This document shows, piece by piece, positions 1-13,098 of a DNA stretch of 64,000 nucleotides. The DNA is from Caprimulgus europaeus (lineage: Eukaryota > Chordata > Aves > Caprimulgiformes > Caprimulgidae). The number at the start of each line of letters is the position of its first letter. Position 1 is the first letter of the stretch. Both the position numbers and the translations under genes were made by a program. Where the stretch lies: assembly GCA_907165065.1 (NCBI GenBank), contig OU015539.1:16398816-16462815 (forward strand), given 5' to 3'. The notes beneath the pieces were generated by a model. It was not told the origin of the DNA and ran no database searches. It saw nothing but the letters and a program-made list of their open reading frames with translations.

Positions 1-3000
1 GTTTTTGAGGAATGATGAGATCCATGTCCCCCTTCAGACTTCATTCATCCTCTGTCTGGAGATGACCAAAGATGGCCATGTCCAGGTACAGCAGGAAGGC
101 AGCAGAGCTCTGTCTATCCTGCCTAAGATATCTTTCAGAAAGCATGTCGCTATAATTAGGTGACATCTGGGTAATGAGCCACAATGTCCCTGCTTGGTCC
201 AGTGATCTACTGAGAAGGGCTGATGCAGTAACAAGGAGGGAACCACACAGCAGAGAAAGAGGAGGTGAGAGAGGAGGAGGGGAAACAGCAGATAAACTGC
301 TCTTCACATGTGCTTTTAGCTGATGTTAATCCCATTTTCCATGCTCGTTTCTTACATCTCCCCTTCTTCTCCACACCTTTCCACTCTCCCTCCCTCTGTC
401 AAGAAGTCCTCACACCCTTCTGACCCTCCCATCAGCCAAGATTGTTTCAGCTAGGTTATATGTATATTAAGAACTTAATTAAAAAGAGAGTTACCATGGA
501 AAACCTCTATACAGAAGATAAAGGTCATGCTCTTCACAAGATTAGGCTCAGCACAGAGCACTTCATCTACCCCGCGCAGTGCTGATCCAGCTCACCCTGC
601 CCTCTGACATCTCTTAATCACCCGCTGACAGATCCCTAACAGGATTGCACTGACTGCCAGCGTGCTGCTCCTCAGGCTCAAGAAGTGATTTGGATTAACC
701 ATACTTGCACCCTTGCTGTGAACAAGGCACCAAACAGCACGTCCCAAGCACGGGCAGCACATCCCAGGAACTCCAGCAGGGCTTGGTGATGGCAGTGGGG
801 TATGGGATTCTCTCCTAGCCTGGGGAGAAATGGGTTGGACAGCCACTGCATACGTTGTTCTACAGCTACAGGTTTTTTTTCCAAGGACAAATGGTTCTGC
901 ATTCAGTAGAACTACTAAGGGCTGATCTCTTACAGATCCACACTGTAAATTTCATTTCATTGTCCAGCACAAAACCCTGGATCCTCCTCATGTTCCCTAA
1001 TGATATCTCCAGTCCTATCCCAACAGGTCCTCACCACATCTGTGGACACCCTACTTTCTACTTCATGTCATAACACCTCCAGTTCCCACCCATACCTCTA
1101 CCCCCATTGCCTCTGGATTTTTATGTCTCCTGCAGTAACATTCTCCACAGTTCTACCCATCTGTCCTGCAGTTCTCCTGTCACTTCCACAGTGTCCTTCC
1201 ATATAGCTTACTCTCTCCTTTCCCCTATGTAGAAGACAACAGATGCTGTGGCTAGTCCAGACCTGTGAGCACATCGTCTTGTTGGTCAACCAGCATCTAC
1301 CAAACAGAGTATCTAACACCTCAGTTGTCCTTGTATTTCCCTCTGACATATGGTTCTTTCTCCTGTACTCAGTCAACAGCATCCAACAAAGCTTGAAGGG
1401 ACTTCATTATCTTTGAAAGGTCTTTGGGACTGAGACATTTATGTTCATGTCACCCCCTTTATTTACATGGAGATACTCCCCCCATACATTATTGTGTCAT
1501 CGCACACAAGGTGACCATCAGGCTGGGGTTTGGGTAGGAGCACAGTAGATGACCTCATACTGCCTGGTCTGTGTTTGGCTCTCATGGAGTGGCCCTGGCT
1601 CTTTTCAAAACAACACTGAGACCTCCCAAGAGGACAGTGGGCTTTGGAATTTTAATGTGAGTTAATGCCTAAGTTCAAACCTCTGTGAATTGCTATCGCT
1701 GTTCCTCTTACCATAGCTTCAGACTTCTTAAGTTCCTGTTCAGAAACATTATATCTGGATTATTTATTAAAAAAAAAAGTGGTTTGCTAGTGAAACAAGG
1801 TTAATATAGACACCTTGCATGTCTAGCTGCCCATGCACCACCCCCAACCACTTTAGATCCCACTGGCCAACATCAACTAAATGCAACAGTGAGCCCTCAG
1901 TAACAGGTTCAACAAAATTCAGCAGTTGGCTGTGGAGAGGCCTTGTAAGTCACTCCAGTTTGGGAAAGGTGAGGACTGAGCTGAGCCTTCAGTCATTCTG
2001 CCTGGCTGAGAGAAAATGCCTTTGCTGGCCAGTCAGCAGGAGAACCAATGCCCCAGCAGAGCCCAGCTGCACCCTGACAAGGAGCCAGGGCAGAGGGATG
2101 GAGAGCGGGTGGCCCTGAGGCCACTGGAGGGCCAAGAGGTCGGGGGAACAGCAGACTTGTGGGTCTGCAGAAGACAGGAGGAAATGGAAAGAAATGGAAC
2201 TAAATAATTTTAATAAGATTCTGGTATTTTCACACGACTCCCACAGCCCTACACGTTGGCTTACATAGACTCAAATGTTTTCAGTGCTTCCTGTCCTGCA
2301 GGATACAAGTATGAGAGCAGAGGCTTCATGCCACAGTTGTAACAGACTGCTCCTCTCATTTTGCAATATGTTCCTCTGCACAAAGTATGGGAAATACCCC
2401 ATTTTCTTAATTATACTGAATATTAGAAACTTCTAGCCTCTGGCTTAGGACCCTGGGAAGAAAGAGCATTTGAAAACAGACTTAAAAAAGGGAAAGTAAC
2501 AGCAAAAGAATCAAAGGTCAGAAAAATTAGACTATTGCCATTTTAATGAACAGAAACAGGCATATTAAAAAAAACCCCAGTTTTCAAGAGTATTTCCTTT
2601 AATGTGGGAATAATGGCTCAGGTCACAGCATGGAGCTGAAAGCATTTATCGACTTCGACACCAAGAAGAACAGGAGCTGCCTGCTCATGTAGTACAAACT
2701 TCACTACAGCTGGTTCACCATGTTCCTCGCAGGGAGAGGAAGGCAGGGGGTCATATTCAATATACAGTTAGAAAAAAGGCCCAAGCACCTCATTAATTTA
2801 AGGTAAGGTTTATGAGAAACAGTGTAATACCTAGAGAGCGCGGTCAGCTGTGCCTCCACAAAAAAAAAGAAAGAAAGAAAATGAAGTGAATTTAATTTCC
2901 TTTCAAAAGAAAGGTGGTTGGATAAATACAAACACACAGAGCACAGCCCACCTCTGATACCCAGCTCCATCACCTGGAAATCCGTACTGCAGTGGCTGCG

Positions 3001-5660
3001 GCCAAGTGTGTGCTGAAACAGAGTTCAGCTTCAAACTCGGGCAGGAACTGGTGGTTATCAAAGGACAGTGGCATGAAGACTGTGCTGTCAAAACACACCT
3101 TTGTGTCATGCTTCTGTTCTGTGCTACAACCCCCTGCCTGGGTGGCTGGAAGATCCCACAGTGAATTTTTCTCTTCTGTTAGAATTCACTGGGGAGGATG
3201 ATGAACAAAACCCCATGGGTCTGACCTAAAGCCCAGTGAAGTCAATGCAAGGGCTCATCTCCTTCAGGAATTTGCAGCCCAGTTTCTTCAGGAGCAGCTT
3301 ACAGCTCTCCAAACCTTGCTCCCTCTAACGGGTGTTGCTGTACAGAATGAGATGGAAGTGCTGAAAGATCTGGCTGTAGAAGACCTTATAGCTATGCCCC
3401 AACCAGCTGTTCTCACCAGTTACCAGAGTATACAACTCCCTGTATGTGTTAATTAACACAAATGAAGCTGCAGGCACTGTTACTCTTGAATCTACAGCAC
3501 CTTTGACTGTAGCACTCCCCCACACAGGAAAGGGTTTTGCCTTTACTCAGACTGGTGATTTCTTAGCATCAGCATAAAATCCTTAAATTAGGCTCCTCAC
3601 AAACACTAGTTCAAGGCCAGAGCTGCAATAAAGAAGGGTAAAGAGTGGATGAGTTTTCTAGATGTCAACAGAGAATCTTCTCCCCAGGGTTTTTCCTCTG
3701 ATCACTTTAAATTCTATTAATAACTGTATTTCTTGGCCCCACACAGCATGAGGTGTCAGAAGACTCAGGAAGGTTCAGTCAAAAAATTCACCATAAGAAG
3801 AAGGACAAGTACATAGAAATAAGCAAAAAACCAATAACCATCATCTTCCTACAAGCTGCAAAGTCTGGGTGAAAGTCAAACACACCATCCCTTGAGAACA
3901 CTCCCACGAGGACCCGGCACGCACACGGGTGTGATCCCATTGGCTCCCCTGGAATGATTCCCAATTCCCACCCTCCTAGGCTCTCCAAGGAGGTGACACA
4001 ACACAGTGCAGCGTCTGCAAACAGCAGCCTCAGAGGAGCTCGGGGTTGACTCGGAGGTGCTCATGCTCAGACGAGGAGGCAGCTCAGAAATCACTGAGAC
4101 TGCTGTGCCCGTTCAGTGTCCCCACATGCACGGGGGATAAACGTGCTAAGAGAATACAGCACTGCCCAGCGAGAATGGCATTAGACAGTCACATAACACG
4201 TCCTGCAAAGCCACTGCCCTTAAGGGATGCTGCCTGTAAAGAGCCTGAGAAAATACTGCCTTGTCCTTATGGCCATTACACACACTTATGTTCCTTGGCT
4301 TTGTATTATGAGCTCCTAAGTGCTCCGAGATTCTTCACTCGTACCGCGGGGTCAGGCCACTGGCACATTAAGGCTGTGCCCAAGTTGCAGCGGGTGAAGT
4401 ATGGAAGAGTCTCTCCTGAGCACAAGAACCATCAGCAGCTGAGCAGCATTTATCTGGCAGGACAGGTATCCCACAGAAACATGGTTTGTTTGTGACCCTC
4501 TGGGCTTAAGAGACTCAAGGTTAGAGGTTGCAGTCCAAATCTTATTAAGGGAATATTTTAAAAGACTCTCAGCAAGGATGGAAAAAGACTTTTTAAAAAG
4601 GGAATCAGGAACTCTAGCCAAGGGCAAATATAGAAAAGCCTTCAGTCTTCAGAGACAGAAAGTCCAATCCTGGTAACTCCATCTGCAAACCAACAAGCAT
4701 GGCCTGGTCAGCTGGACAAACAAAACCAGCACGGAAACACCGTGAGCTGGAGTGACCTAAGGAACGGCACAAAACAGTGCCACATCACTGCCACGAGCAC
4801 GGGAACTGCTTCCTGAGATCCAGCCCAGGCCCGTGGGGCCTCCTGCACAAGCAGACTGGCCAGGTGCATTAGAAACAGTTCCTGAAGGCACGTGTGTCCT
4901 GTGAGCCTCACCAACAGGTTCAGCCCCGCAGACTGCAGCTGCAGAAGGACCTGCCCCAAGTTTCCTGAGGGACCATGTTGACTTGCTGATACAAGACTTT
5001 CCAAGTCCATAACACCAGATCTCTTCCCTTCCCTTTCACCAGGACAGAAGCCCCAGCAAGCACCAGGAGACAGAGAAACACAGGAAGAGAAGCTTACTTC
5101 TGCAACGAGCTTTATCTAAACAGGTTTATATTCATACTTGCAGCTGGAAAAAACAGAACTGAGAAAGAGCAAAGGTGCTCCCCTCTGGTCAGATTAAAGG
5201 GAATTAAAGTAAATCTGTGGCCTTGTGTGATTACAAGTTGTCAAATATGAAGTAGAATCCCTCTGCCCACAGCATCAGCTGTAAATCCCACTAATGACTA
5301 CGTGAAGAAGCTGAAAATCAAGGTTCTCTGTCTCTCTTCTCTGCAGTGCACTCCAAATCCACCTCGGTGGCTGTAGGTGCATTGCTGTGTCCATAGCTAA
5401 CGCTGTCCTGGGCAGAGAAGGTGCCTCCTGCAAGCACAGAGGCAGCCAGGTGAGTGAATACTAGAGCAGGAACGTCCCAACTGCACTTGGTGGCAGTGCC
5501 CTGGAAACAGCACAAAGAAAATCAGGGCAGCAGATGGCCAGTTATTTAGCAAAGTTAAAGACACAAATCAGGTCTTTTCTAAACAAGCTGCCTGATCGGT
5601 GCTAGTGGTCCAGAATCCACTGCTGAGGAGAAATGAAAAGAGTCCAGAATCTGCTGCTGG
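1..5660. other. Unique non-coding sequence, no gene recognised
   Basis: No open frame here has a recognisable domain, and no CR1, LTR or long simple repeat is visible. Open frames up to about 150 codons (for example 4046-4495 on the plus strand) are of the size expected by chance. The only repeat-like piece I can see is an old amniote motif near 3217-3260, listed separately. A short (GAAA)n tract lies near 2863-2882. It is most likely intergenic or intronic. Confidence 0.6.
3217..3260. repeat. Fragment of an old amniote repeat (CR1/L3-like 3' end)
   Basis: The stretch contains 'cctaaagcccagtgaagtca', which resembles the 'aaagcccattgaagtcaatgg' motif found in the 3' parts of old sauropsid LINE-like repeats. 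Only about 40 bases are recognisable, so orientation and family cannot be fixed. It overlaps the beginning of an open segment discussed under findings, which weakens any coding reading of that part. Confidence 0.35.
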
Positions 5661-5662
5661 TT

Positions 5663-6455
5663 ACAGAGTCACAGAGGATAGAGGCACCTCAAGATCAGGT
5701 AGTTGAAGCCCTGGCTCAAGCAGGGCTGCCCAAGATCATGTCCTTGTCCACAGACAGAGACTCCACAACCTCTCTGGCTCCCTGATCTGTTATTTGACAA
5801 CCCACACAGTAAAAAAAGGTGTTTTCTTGTGTTCAGGTGGAACTGTACTTTAATCTGTGCCCATTGCCTCTCATCCTGTCAGCAGGCACCACTGAGAAGA
5901 GTCAGCTCCCTCACCATCCCCTCTCATCAGGTGTTTTACACAGTGATGAGAACCCCTGGAGCTTTTACACCAGGCTGACCAGTCCCAGCTCCCCTCTAAG
6001 CAGAGATGCTCCAGTCCCTTAATTATTGTGGCCCTGACCTGGACTCACTCCAGTAAGTTCGTATGTTTCCTGTACTGGGAAGCCCAGAACTGGATGCAGA
6101 TCTCCAGTTATGGCCTCCTCAGTGCCAGGCAGAGGAGAAGGATCACTTCCCTTGATCTGGTCGATCCTGCAGCCCAGGATACTCTCAGGCACCCTCGTTA
6201 CAGGTGCACAGCTGGCTTACGGTCAGCTCACTGTCCACCAGGACCCCAAGGTCCTCTCTGCAGATCTGCCTTCCAGTTGGCTGGTCCCCTGCATGTACCG
6301 GTGCCTGGGGTTACTCCTGCCCAAGTGCAGGACTTGCTGAACCTGGTGATGTTCCTGCCTGCCCAGTTCTCCAGCCTGGCCAAGCACCTCTGGATGGCAG
6401 CACAACCATCGGGTCTATCAGCCATTCCTCCTGGTTTTGGTCTCAAAAAATTGAA
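5663..6455 (-). mobile_element. CR1 LINE, old 5'-truncated copy, reverse orientation
   Basis: Read on the minus strand, this about 790-bp segment follows the CR1 3' region: the end of the reverse transcriptase frame, then the 3' tail at 5663. Recognisable antisense blocks include 'gagactccacaacctctctg', 'cccattgcctctcatcctgt', 'caccactgagaaga', 'gaagcccagaactgg' and 'aggaccccaaggtcctctct'. Many substitutions and small indels make it one of the oldest CR1 copies here. The codons around the 'RVQxRAT' region keep the base that four other copies lack. The plus-strand open frame at 6028-6543 is antisense to this element and is not a gene. Confidence 0.85.
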
Positions 6456-7059
6456 TTTGGTTCATTCAGTGGTTTCCTCCTGTTCAGTCTCTAGAGGTAT
6501 TAATGAGCAGAGAACACTTTCAGAGCATTGCAGGGATGTTTAATGGAACAACAATGCTTCACAGCAGTGGTAAAAAATATTATCTAAATTACTCTAAGTA
6601 ATTCTTCATGTTTTCTACAAGTTTTATCCCAAAAGAAAAATTTGCCCCTAAAGTTTTCTAACTAGTAGAAGGCAATCCAAAGAAAACGAAACCAGATGTA
6701 CAACAAAGAGGGAGTGAGAAAGCCAGATGTGAATGAGCTGTTTGTTTCTCCCCAGCATTTGCAGCACTTCCTAGAAGCAGAGACCTCACTGCCTGAAGGA
6801 CACCTTCACATGCTTCTGCTCTGACTACAGGCAGTGTCACTGACAGGCCACTGCTGTGGTAAATTCATACTCTGATTAACTAGACATGTGAAACAAGACT
6901 TCTCCTTCCTCATCCCAACCTTCCTCCTGCTCCTTTCAGCTTACATGCCCTCATGAGACACCCAGCGATACAAATTGCTCTCCACTTCACCCCACGCAGC
7001 AGGAAAGAGCCGCTGCTGGGCTGAGTACCAAGCTGCTGACAGTAACGACAGCTCACCCC
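6456..7059. other. Unique spacer between two CR1 copies
   Basis: I see no gene, RNA or repeat here. The sequence is plain, moderately AT-rich and carries only short open frames. Confidence 0.5.
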
Positions 7060-7684
7060 TTCCCTGTGTGCTTCCAGCCCAGAAAGCCAACTGTATCCTG
7101 GGCTGCTTCAAGAGAAGCGTGGGCAGCAGGTCAAAGGAGGTGATTCTGCCCCTCTATTCTGCTCTCCTGAGACCCCACCTGGAGTTCTGTGTCCAGTTCT
7201 GGAGCCCCCAACACAAAAGAGACATGGAGCAGTCAGAACAAGTCCAGAGGAGGCCACGAGGATGATGCCAGGGCTGGAGCAGCTCTGCTGTGAGGACAGG
7301 CTGAGAGAGTTGGGGCTGTTCAGTCTGGAGAAGAGAAGGCTCCAGAGAGACCTTCTAGTGGCCTCCCAGTACCTGAAGGGGCTCCAGCAAGGCTGGGGAG
7401 AGACTTTTTATAAGGGCAGGTAGTGACAGGACAAGGGGAAATTGATCTAAACTGGAAGAGGGGAGGTTTAGATGCGATATTAGGAAGAAATTCTCTGTTG
7501 TGAGACATTGGCCCAGGCTGCCCAGAGAAGCTGTGGCTGCTCCTCCCTGGAAGTGTTCTGGGCCAGGTTGGATGAGGCTGTGAGCAACCTGGTCTAGTGG
7601 AAGGTGTCCCTGCTGCTGGCAGCGGGGTTGGCACTGGATGAGCTTTGAGGTCCCTTCCAACCCAAACCATCCTGTGATTCTATA
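7060..7684 (+). mobile_element. CR1 LINE 3' fragment, forward
   Basis: About 625 bp of a 5'-truncated CR1. It starts inside the reverse transcriptase frame (the equivalent of '[20 protein letters not shown]' is readable near 7147-7205), passes 'cagtctggagaagagaaggc' at about 7321, and ends in the 3' untranslated tail with 'ggtcccttccaacccaaacc' and 'gattctata'. It shares the tail type 'ctggtctagtggaaggtgtc' with the copies at 13.1, 19.3, 22.07 and 28.4 kb, so all five belong to one subfamily. The reading frame is broken near 7254 by a one-base loss that three other copies share. Confidence 0.93.
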
Positions 7685-8544
7685 CACCAGTGGTGTTTAT
7701 CTGCCAGCCTTACCCCTACCTCAAACACTCACAACCAATCCAGTTGTTTTAGGAATTGCTAATGGGAAGAAGTGTAACAACACATGTAACTGAAGCTCAG
7801 ACTTCCTCCTCCCCCTGCCTGCCTTTGAGGTCTGGTTGGTCTCACTGTGATTCCCAGAGGGGATCCTCACCTGCTGCAGATCCCAGCGCGGCACAGGCTG
7901 TTTGCCGGGGAGCAGCGAGGAGCACCGGGAAGTCGGCAGAGAGCTCTGGATAGTGCCTGCCTGCACCTACCCCACGTGCTCTCCTGACTCTACAAAACAA
8001 ACTGGATTAAAATCTTCTTTTTTTTTCCTTTTATGGTTATTTTTAAAAGGAATCAGCACAACTGGATAATAAAGTTTCATTTCACTTCAATTTCTGAGCC
8101 AAACAGAAACAAATTACCTATAAAGAATGTATGTCCAGCTAGAGTGAGTAGAAAATGCCAGTCATCCATCTAGGATGCAGCAAAGACTTTTAAAGAAAGG
8201 ATGCAAGTAAATGCACATTAATTACATGATGACTTTAATAAATGGTAAAGAATGTCTTCCTAACCACAGAAAGCAAGGACTAAATTTTGTATAAAGATAA
8301 TTTTTTTTTTTTTAAATCAATATATCTGGATACCAACTTGAAAATCAACCTTTCTTTAGGAAAATAAAATGTACAAATGACAAATAAGTATGGAATCAAT
8401 AAATGAAATCAAGGTTTTGACCTTGCTGATTTAAACTATAATAAAAAGTTAAGATTTAAATTGCCTGGATTTAAATATGAATTATGTCCACACAGATAAG
8501 GCAGTCAAGGAGCACACCTAATTATACACTATTTCTCTGTTTGA

Positions 8545-8632
8545 AGATAAAGACTTTAGGAATGAAGGAATCAGGTAACTTGATGAAGGTCACACAGAAA
8601 CTCGGTGGTAGAGCTGGAAAACAAGAACATGC
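8545..8632 (-). repeat. MIR-like SINE remnant, reverse
   Basis: The plus strand reads 'gtaacttgatgaaggtcaca' followed by 'cagaaactcggtggtagagc', matching the antisense MIR core (taacttgcccaaggtcacacagctagtaagtggcagagc). It is heavily diverged, as expected for MIR in birds. No target duplication is visible. Confidence 0.5.
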
Positions 8633-10661
8633 CACAACCACATTTTAAACTGGTGGGAGCAGGAAAAAGCTAGAAAACCATTATTAATGTATTTCAACTA
8701 CATGCTAGAGGAGAAATAACTGGCCAGTAGACCATCATTTTTATTAAATTCCAGATAAACCTCACACCAAGTCCCTTGCTACAGCAGTGTAAAAGGAGAA
8801 TAATTCCATTTGTGCCACTTGATCTGTTCCTGACTTATAGCAAAAAAATCTGACAGCCAAAGTGAGCTGCTTCCTGTGTTATAAATGTATAAATTTGATG
8901 AGAGAGCTTTCAAATTTATGATCCATTTAATGAAAACAATAATGAAATTGCAACAGTGTGTTTTTGATAGGAGAAAGGATGCTGATTTCTGGAAGCAATG
9001 ACAGAACAGAAAAAAAAACCATCAAAGAAAAAACCTCTCTCTCCTCTCACCTCTCATTTTATTCACTGTGCTCTGGGACAAGGCTGGGTCTGGAGCCAAA
9101 GAGCAGGCTGTTGGAGTGGGAAGGGTGAAGCTGGCTGAAAGCCTGTGTTAGGGCAGGATGTGAGCATCATCCCCTGCCCACCTCCTGACCCCACCGCTGG
9201 GTACCCTGGTCCTGCTGGACTGGGTGGCAGGGCTGGGGCAGGTGACAGTGCCAGGTGAGCTCTGGGACAGGGCAGGCTGGGGGAGATGCTCAGCACCGCT
9301 CCGCAGAGCAGCAGCAGGACCGAGTGGCACAGGCAGGGAGGGACAGGACAGGACAATCACCTCCCATCTGCACCATCCTGCTTTGAACCTCTCCCTTTAC
9401 AGCTCCCTAGGTGCATCTGCTGCCCCTCTGCTAATCCTCAGCACTGTGGAAAATGCAGATCAGTGGAGATCATGCTCTTTCTTCCCCAGTACAGACCACA
9501 GCCTAATAAAAGAGCTTTAATCACACAGACAATATTCTCTCTCTGGCAGGGAGTGCTGCCCCATTCTCTCTCCTCTTTGCCTTTGTTCAGAAGCCAGATC
9601 TTTGTCAGGCACCAGCAGCAGCAGCATACCATTTTGCAACACAAGGTTTGAAGCCAGTCGAAGCCACTACAACCCTTCCCAAAGCTGTGGCATCGTAATT
9701 AGAAGGCTGTGCCTGCAGAAGGTAAACAGCAGGGAGCCCAGGTCAGAGGAACCCCCTGAGAAAATGCATCCTAAACCCCTGGATATGTTGCATGATTTGA
9801 AATGTAAAAAGCAGTGTCAGCAGAGTTCCTTACTTGTCTTTGTCTCCCCAGCACTAATGCACCATGACATTTTTTTTTTTAGATGTCAGAAAGTACAAGA
9901 GCTCCAGAGGAAAGCTGTGATTGGTGATGTGACTGTAGGCTGAGAAAAATGACTTAATTTATTTTACATAAAGAACACACATGATTGTATGTATGGGTAA
10001 ATGCTAACCTGAAATAACGAGCTTTTTCCAGGCAATTCTATGGCCAAACAAATGACCCAGTAAGCTGGAAAGCTGTTCTTGCTGTGATGAGAGGGAGATC
10101 ATGCAAGTCATCAGCACAAAAATAAGACTGTAAGATCCACCATAGTTAAGCCCTGATCCAGCTCTGAATCTTCTGAGGAAGAAGGGACACCCCAGAGTCC
10201 TCCTTTCCACGGCTATTGCCATCAGTGCATTTCAGAGGGAAGGACCAGCCTGGAATTCTCCTTGTATATTTATCCTTAAATTAATTTTCTTCTCTAGCAA
10301 CCTTAGTTCCTGCAAATAACTGTACAGCAAAATACAACAAATCTTGTCTCTCCTTCTATCTATAAACTGCAGCAAGATAGAGAAGCAAAGCAATTATTTC
10401 ACTGATCAGTGTATGCCTGGTCTTCCACCAATGGACAACATATGGCGGAGAGGAGGGCAAAGGAATCCTTCCTGTGTTCATGGCAACAAGTTCATGGCAT
10501 GATGATAAAACACAGCACAGCTCTTCCTCTCCCACAGGGAGCGAGATGGATACTGAAGGAATGAAAAACACACCAGGGATGTGGCTGAGAGGGACGCACT
10601 TCTTGCCACTAATACTTCTTGAGTCACCAGATGCCTGAGAGACCAGCTGAGGACAACTCAC

Positions 10662-10859
10662 TGCTTGCAAGACTTCCAGATGGTCTTTGGAGCTTGGCAA
10701 GCCCCAGACTTGCACTTGCTGAAATACCAGCTGCTCTGCAAGGACTCTCTGCGGTAGCAGAGCCAACTGGACATCACAGAAGGTCTTGAATGGCACAGTC
10801 CTACGGGTAGGCACAGGCCAAACCCGTTCCAGCCATTCCTCACCATAAATACATCCGCT
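10662..10859 (-). other. Weak candidate exon, product unknown
   Basis: On the minus strand a 198-nt (66-codon) open segment is flanked by 'cttcctgaacgaacag' just before it, an acceptable 3' splice site, and by 'gcaagca|gtgagttgt' at its end, a good 5' splice site. The translation includes 'CIYGEEWLERVWPVPTRRTV' and 'FKTFCDVQLALLPQRVLAEQ'. I do not recognise a family. The frame stays open past the donor, so it is also a plain chance open frame (10356-10814) of no unusual length. No partner exons were identified. Confidence 0.15.
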
Positions 10860-13098
10860 CTGTTCGTTCAGGAAGCCCAGGCAGATGCTGTGCTAGTGAC
10901 TGGTGACTTCCCAGACAGCAGGAAACCCAACATGTTGTGCCTGACTCACACAGCTGTACAGAACCCTTGGAAGCAGCAGCCCCATCCTTCAGAGCCTCTT
11001 TCATTTGAGCTCACGGGAGTCCCTAACAGTAACTCGGCGTCTGGTAGATTTGCTGATCAAGGCCAGCCCAGCACGTGGTCCTCTTCTGCCAGTTGCCATC
11101 AGAGCAATTAAAGGGGAAAAAGACTATGGGATGAGTCATGTCATCAGTGCACAAATGCATATATTATATGTCTCATTATGTAGATACAATGTGATTTTCA
11201 ATTAGCTGTCCAACGGTATGATCGAACACAAGATACTTTAATTATGTATTTCATGGACATGCTTCAAAGGTGCTGTTTCAATCTCAACATAATTAGCTGC
11301 ATGCACAGGCAACTTGGAGAGTTCCAGAGGGCCTGTGGTTACTTCCCTTCTTAAAGATACAGAAGATTTGTTTGAGTTTCTGAAGTGCAAAGGCCTCCTA
11401 ATGCATCTGTCCAGAATGACAGGTGCCTGTACACACACACATGGGTGGGTTCCTACAGAAACATGGGCAGTGGTCAATAGCTGCCATATGGGACACCTGG
11501 TACTTCAGAAGAAGCCCTCTGTGAATATTAGGTCTTCTTTGATGAAGCATCAGGGGATGTGCACCCACACAAAGGTGTGCACACACCTCCACACAGACCC
11601 AGGAAAAGCAGAGGTGAAGAAGGGCTGAAGAGGGGAAAAAGGTGGGAAAAGGCTGGAAATGAACCAGTGAAGCTGGGTCACATTTACTTCTCCTCTCACC
11701 AAGCAGCAGTGCCGACCTACAGCAGCAGTGTCTCCTTTGGTGTTTGTAGAAGCAGTAGTAAATTACTACCTCCTGGTGAAAAAGGCGAGGAAGAGGCTAT
11801 GAAACAAGTTTTCTCCAATTAACAAAGCCTCCCAGGACCACTTACACACTGTCCCCTCCTAATGAGGACACCTAAAGTCATAATCCAGTTCTCCTCTGTA
11901 ATTAACGTCTGTCATTATTAGTACACAACGCTATGCCTTAACGAGTGGCACTGCTCAGGACATCAAACATTTATATCTGCACTTTGGTGCATGTTAGATG
12001 CAAAGCAGGCAAGTTTCACAGCAAAAAAATATATCTTTTTGCATATTGGAACACCAGATTTCAACTGCTGGCTGGAGTATGTGAGTGCTCCTAGCAGAGT
12101 CTAGAGAGAAGGTTCCACTCCAGCAACTCTGCACAAGCACATGTGAACATGGATTTGATTTCTCACTATAAACAGCAACGTCTTGAAGGACCCCAGCTGC
12201 CAATGATCTCCACCAAGGTGACCAGATGACATACCACAATGTACCTAGAATTTTTATCCTTAAACATCTGCTCTGGAGTTGTTGAAAATAGTGCCAAAAG
12301 AAATTAAGAGCCTGAAGTGAAAGGGGAAAAATGGCAAGTAAAAATGCTGCCAGAGGACACTTACTGTTCCCACAACCAGAATGCCATGTGACATCTCTCC
12401 CAAGAAACAGTCAACTTTCACACTAACTCCCCAATAACCCAATTATCTGTGTCAAAGCCAAGGCAGGGCTCTGCCCCTTCACATCCTTTGTCATATATAC
12501 TTATGTCCTCCTACATCACAGCAGTCCTGGTGGCCTTTGGGAAAGAGATGCCTTGGTGGAAATGAGGCCTGGCAGGAAAACAAGGCAAAGATTTTGAATG
12601 CATAGAAGCATCTTTTGTAATTAAGGGTCTTGGCTATTTTTCCTGTAGGTGTTTGTAAGAGGTTTATTTGTTTGTGAAGTGAAGTGAAGCTACTAAGCTT
12701 CAGGGAATCATTTAAAAATGTTTCCTGCTTCAGATTTAAAGAGATTTTTCCACTGCTGGGTTCTCTGTAAATGATCATGAAGGGAATGGAAGGAGGTAGC
12801 ACGTACCTTCAGAACGTGGGAGATGGAGAGGGGTACCACACAGGCACAAAACTGAAATTTCTCCAGGCATCCCTGCTCTCTGCCAGCAGGATCAGCTGGG
12901 TGATCCTCAGCAGCAGCAAAAATGTCCATGAATGGATGTGGATGATGGGAATAAGATGTATTAAGCAGAGAAAAAATTGGCATTTTTTCTGGACTATGGC
13001 TGACAATAAATGGGGATACTTATCCTGTTAAGGCACAAGATGGGAACTCAAAAGACTTGTATTCCCAACCCTATGGAAACTGTCCTGTGGGAGCAGAC

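Larger units (their letters stand above)
7686..13098. other. Unique non-coding sequence with one MIR-like remnant
   Basis: No gene is recognised. Region 8000-9000 is AT-rich with several TAATTA-like homeodomain-type cores and looks less decayed than its surroundings, but I cannot measure conservation. A MIR-like piece lies at about 8545-8632. A possible minus-strand exon at 10662-10859 is treated as a weak candidate. The other open frames, such as 9286-9651 and 11314-11628, look like chance. Confidence 0.5.

Noticed and set aside
6028-6543. 171-codon plus-strand open frame
   Set aside because: It lies antisense to an old CR1 copy.
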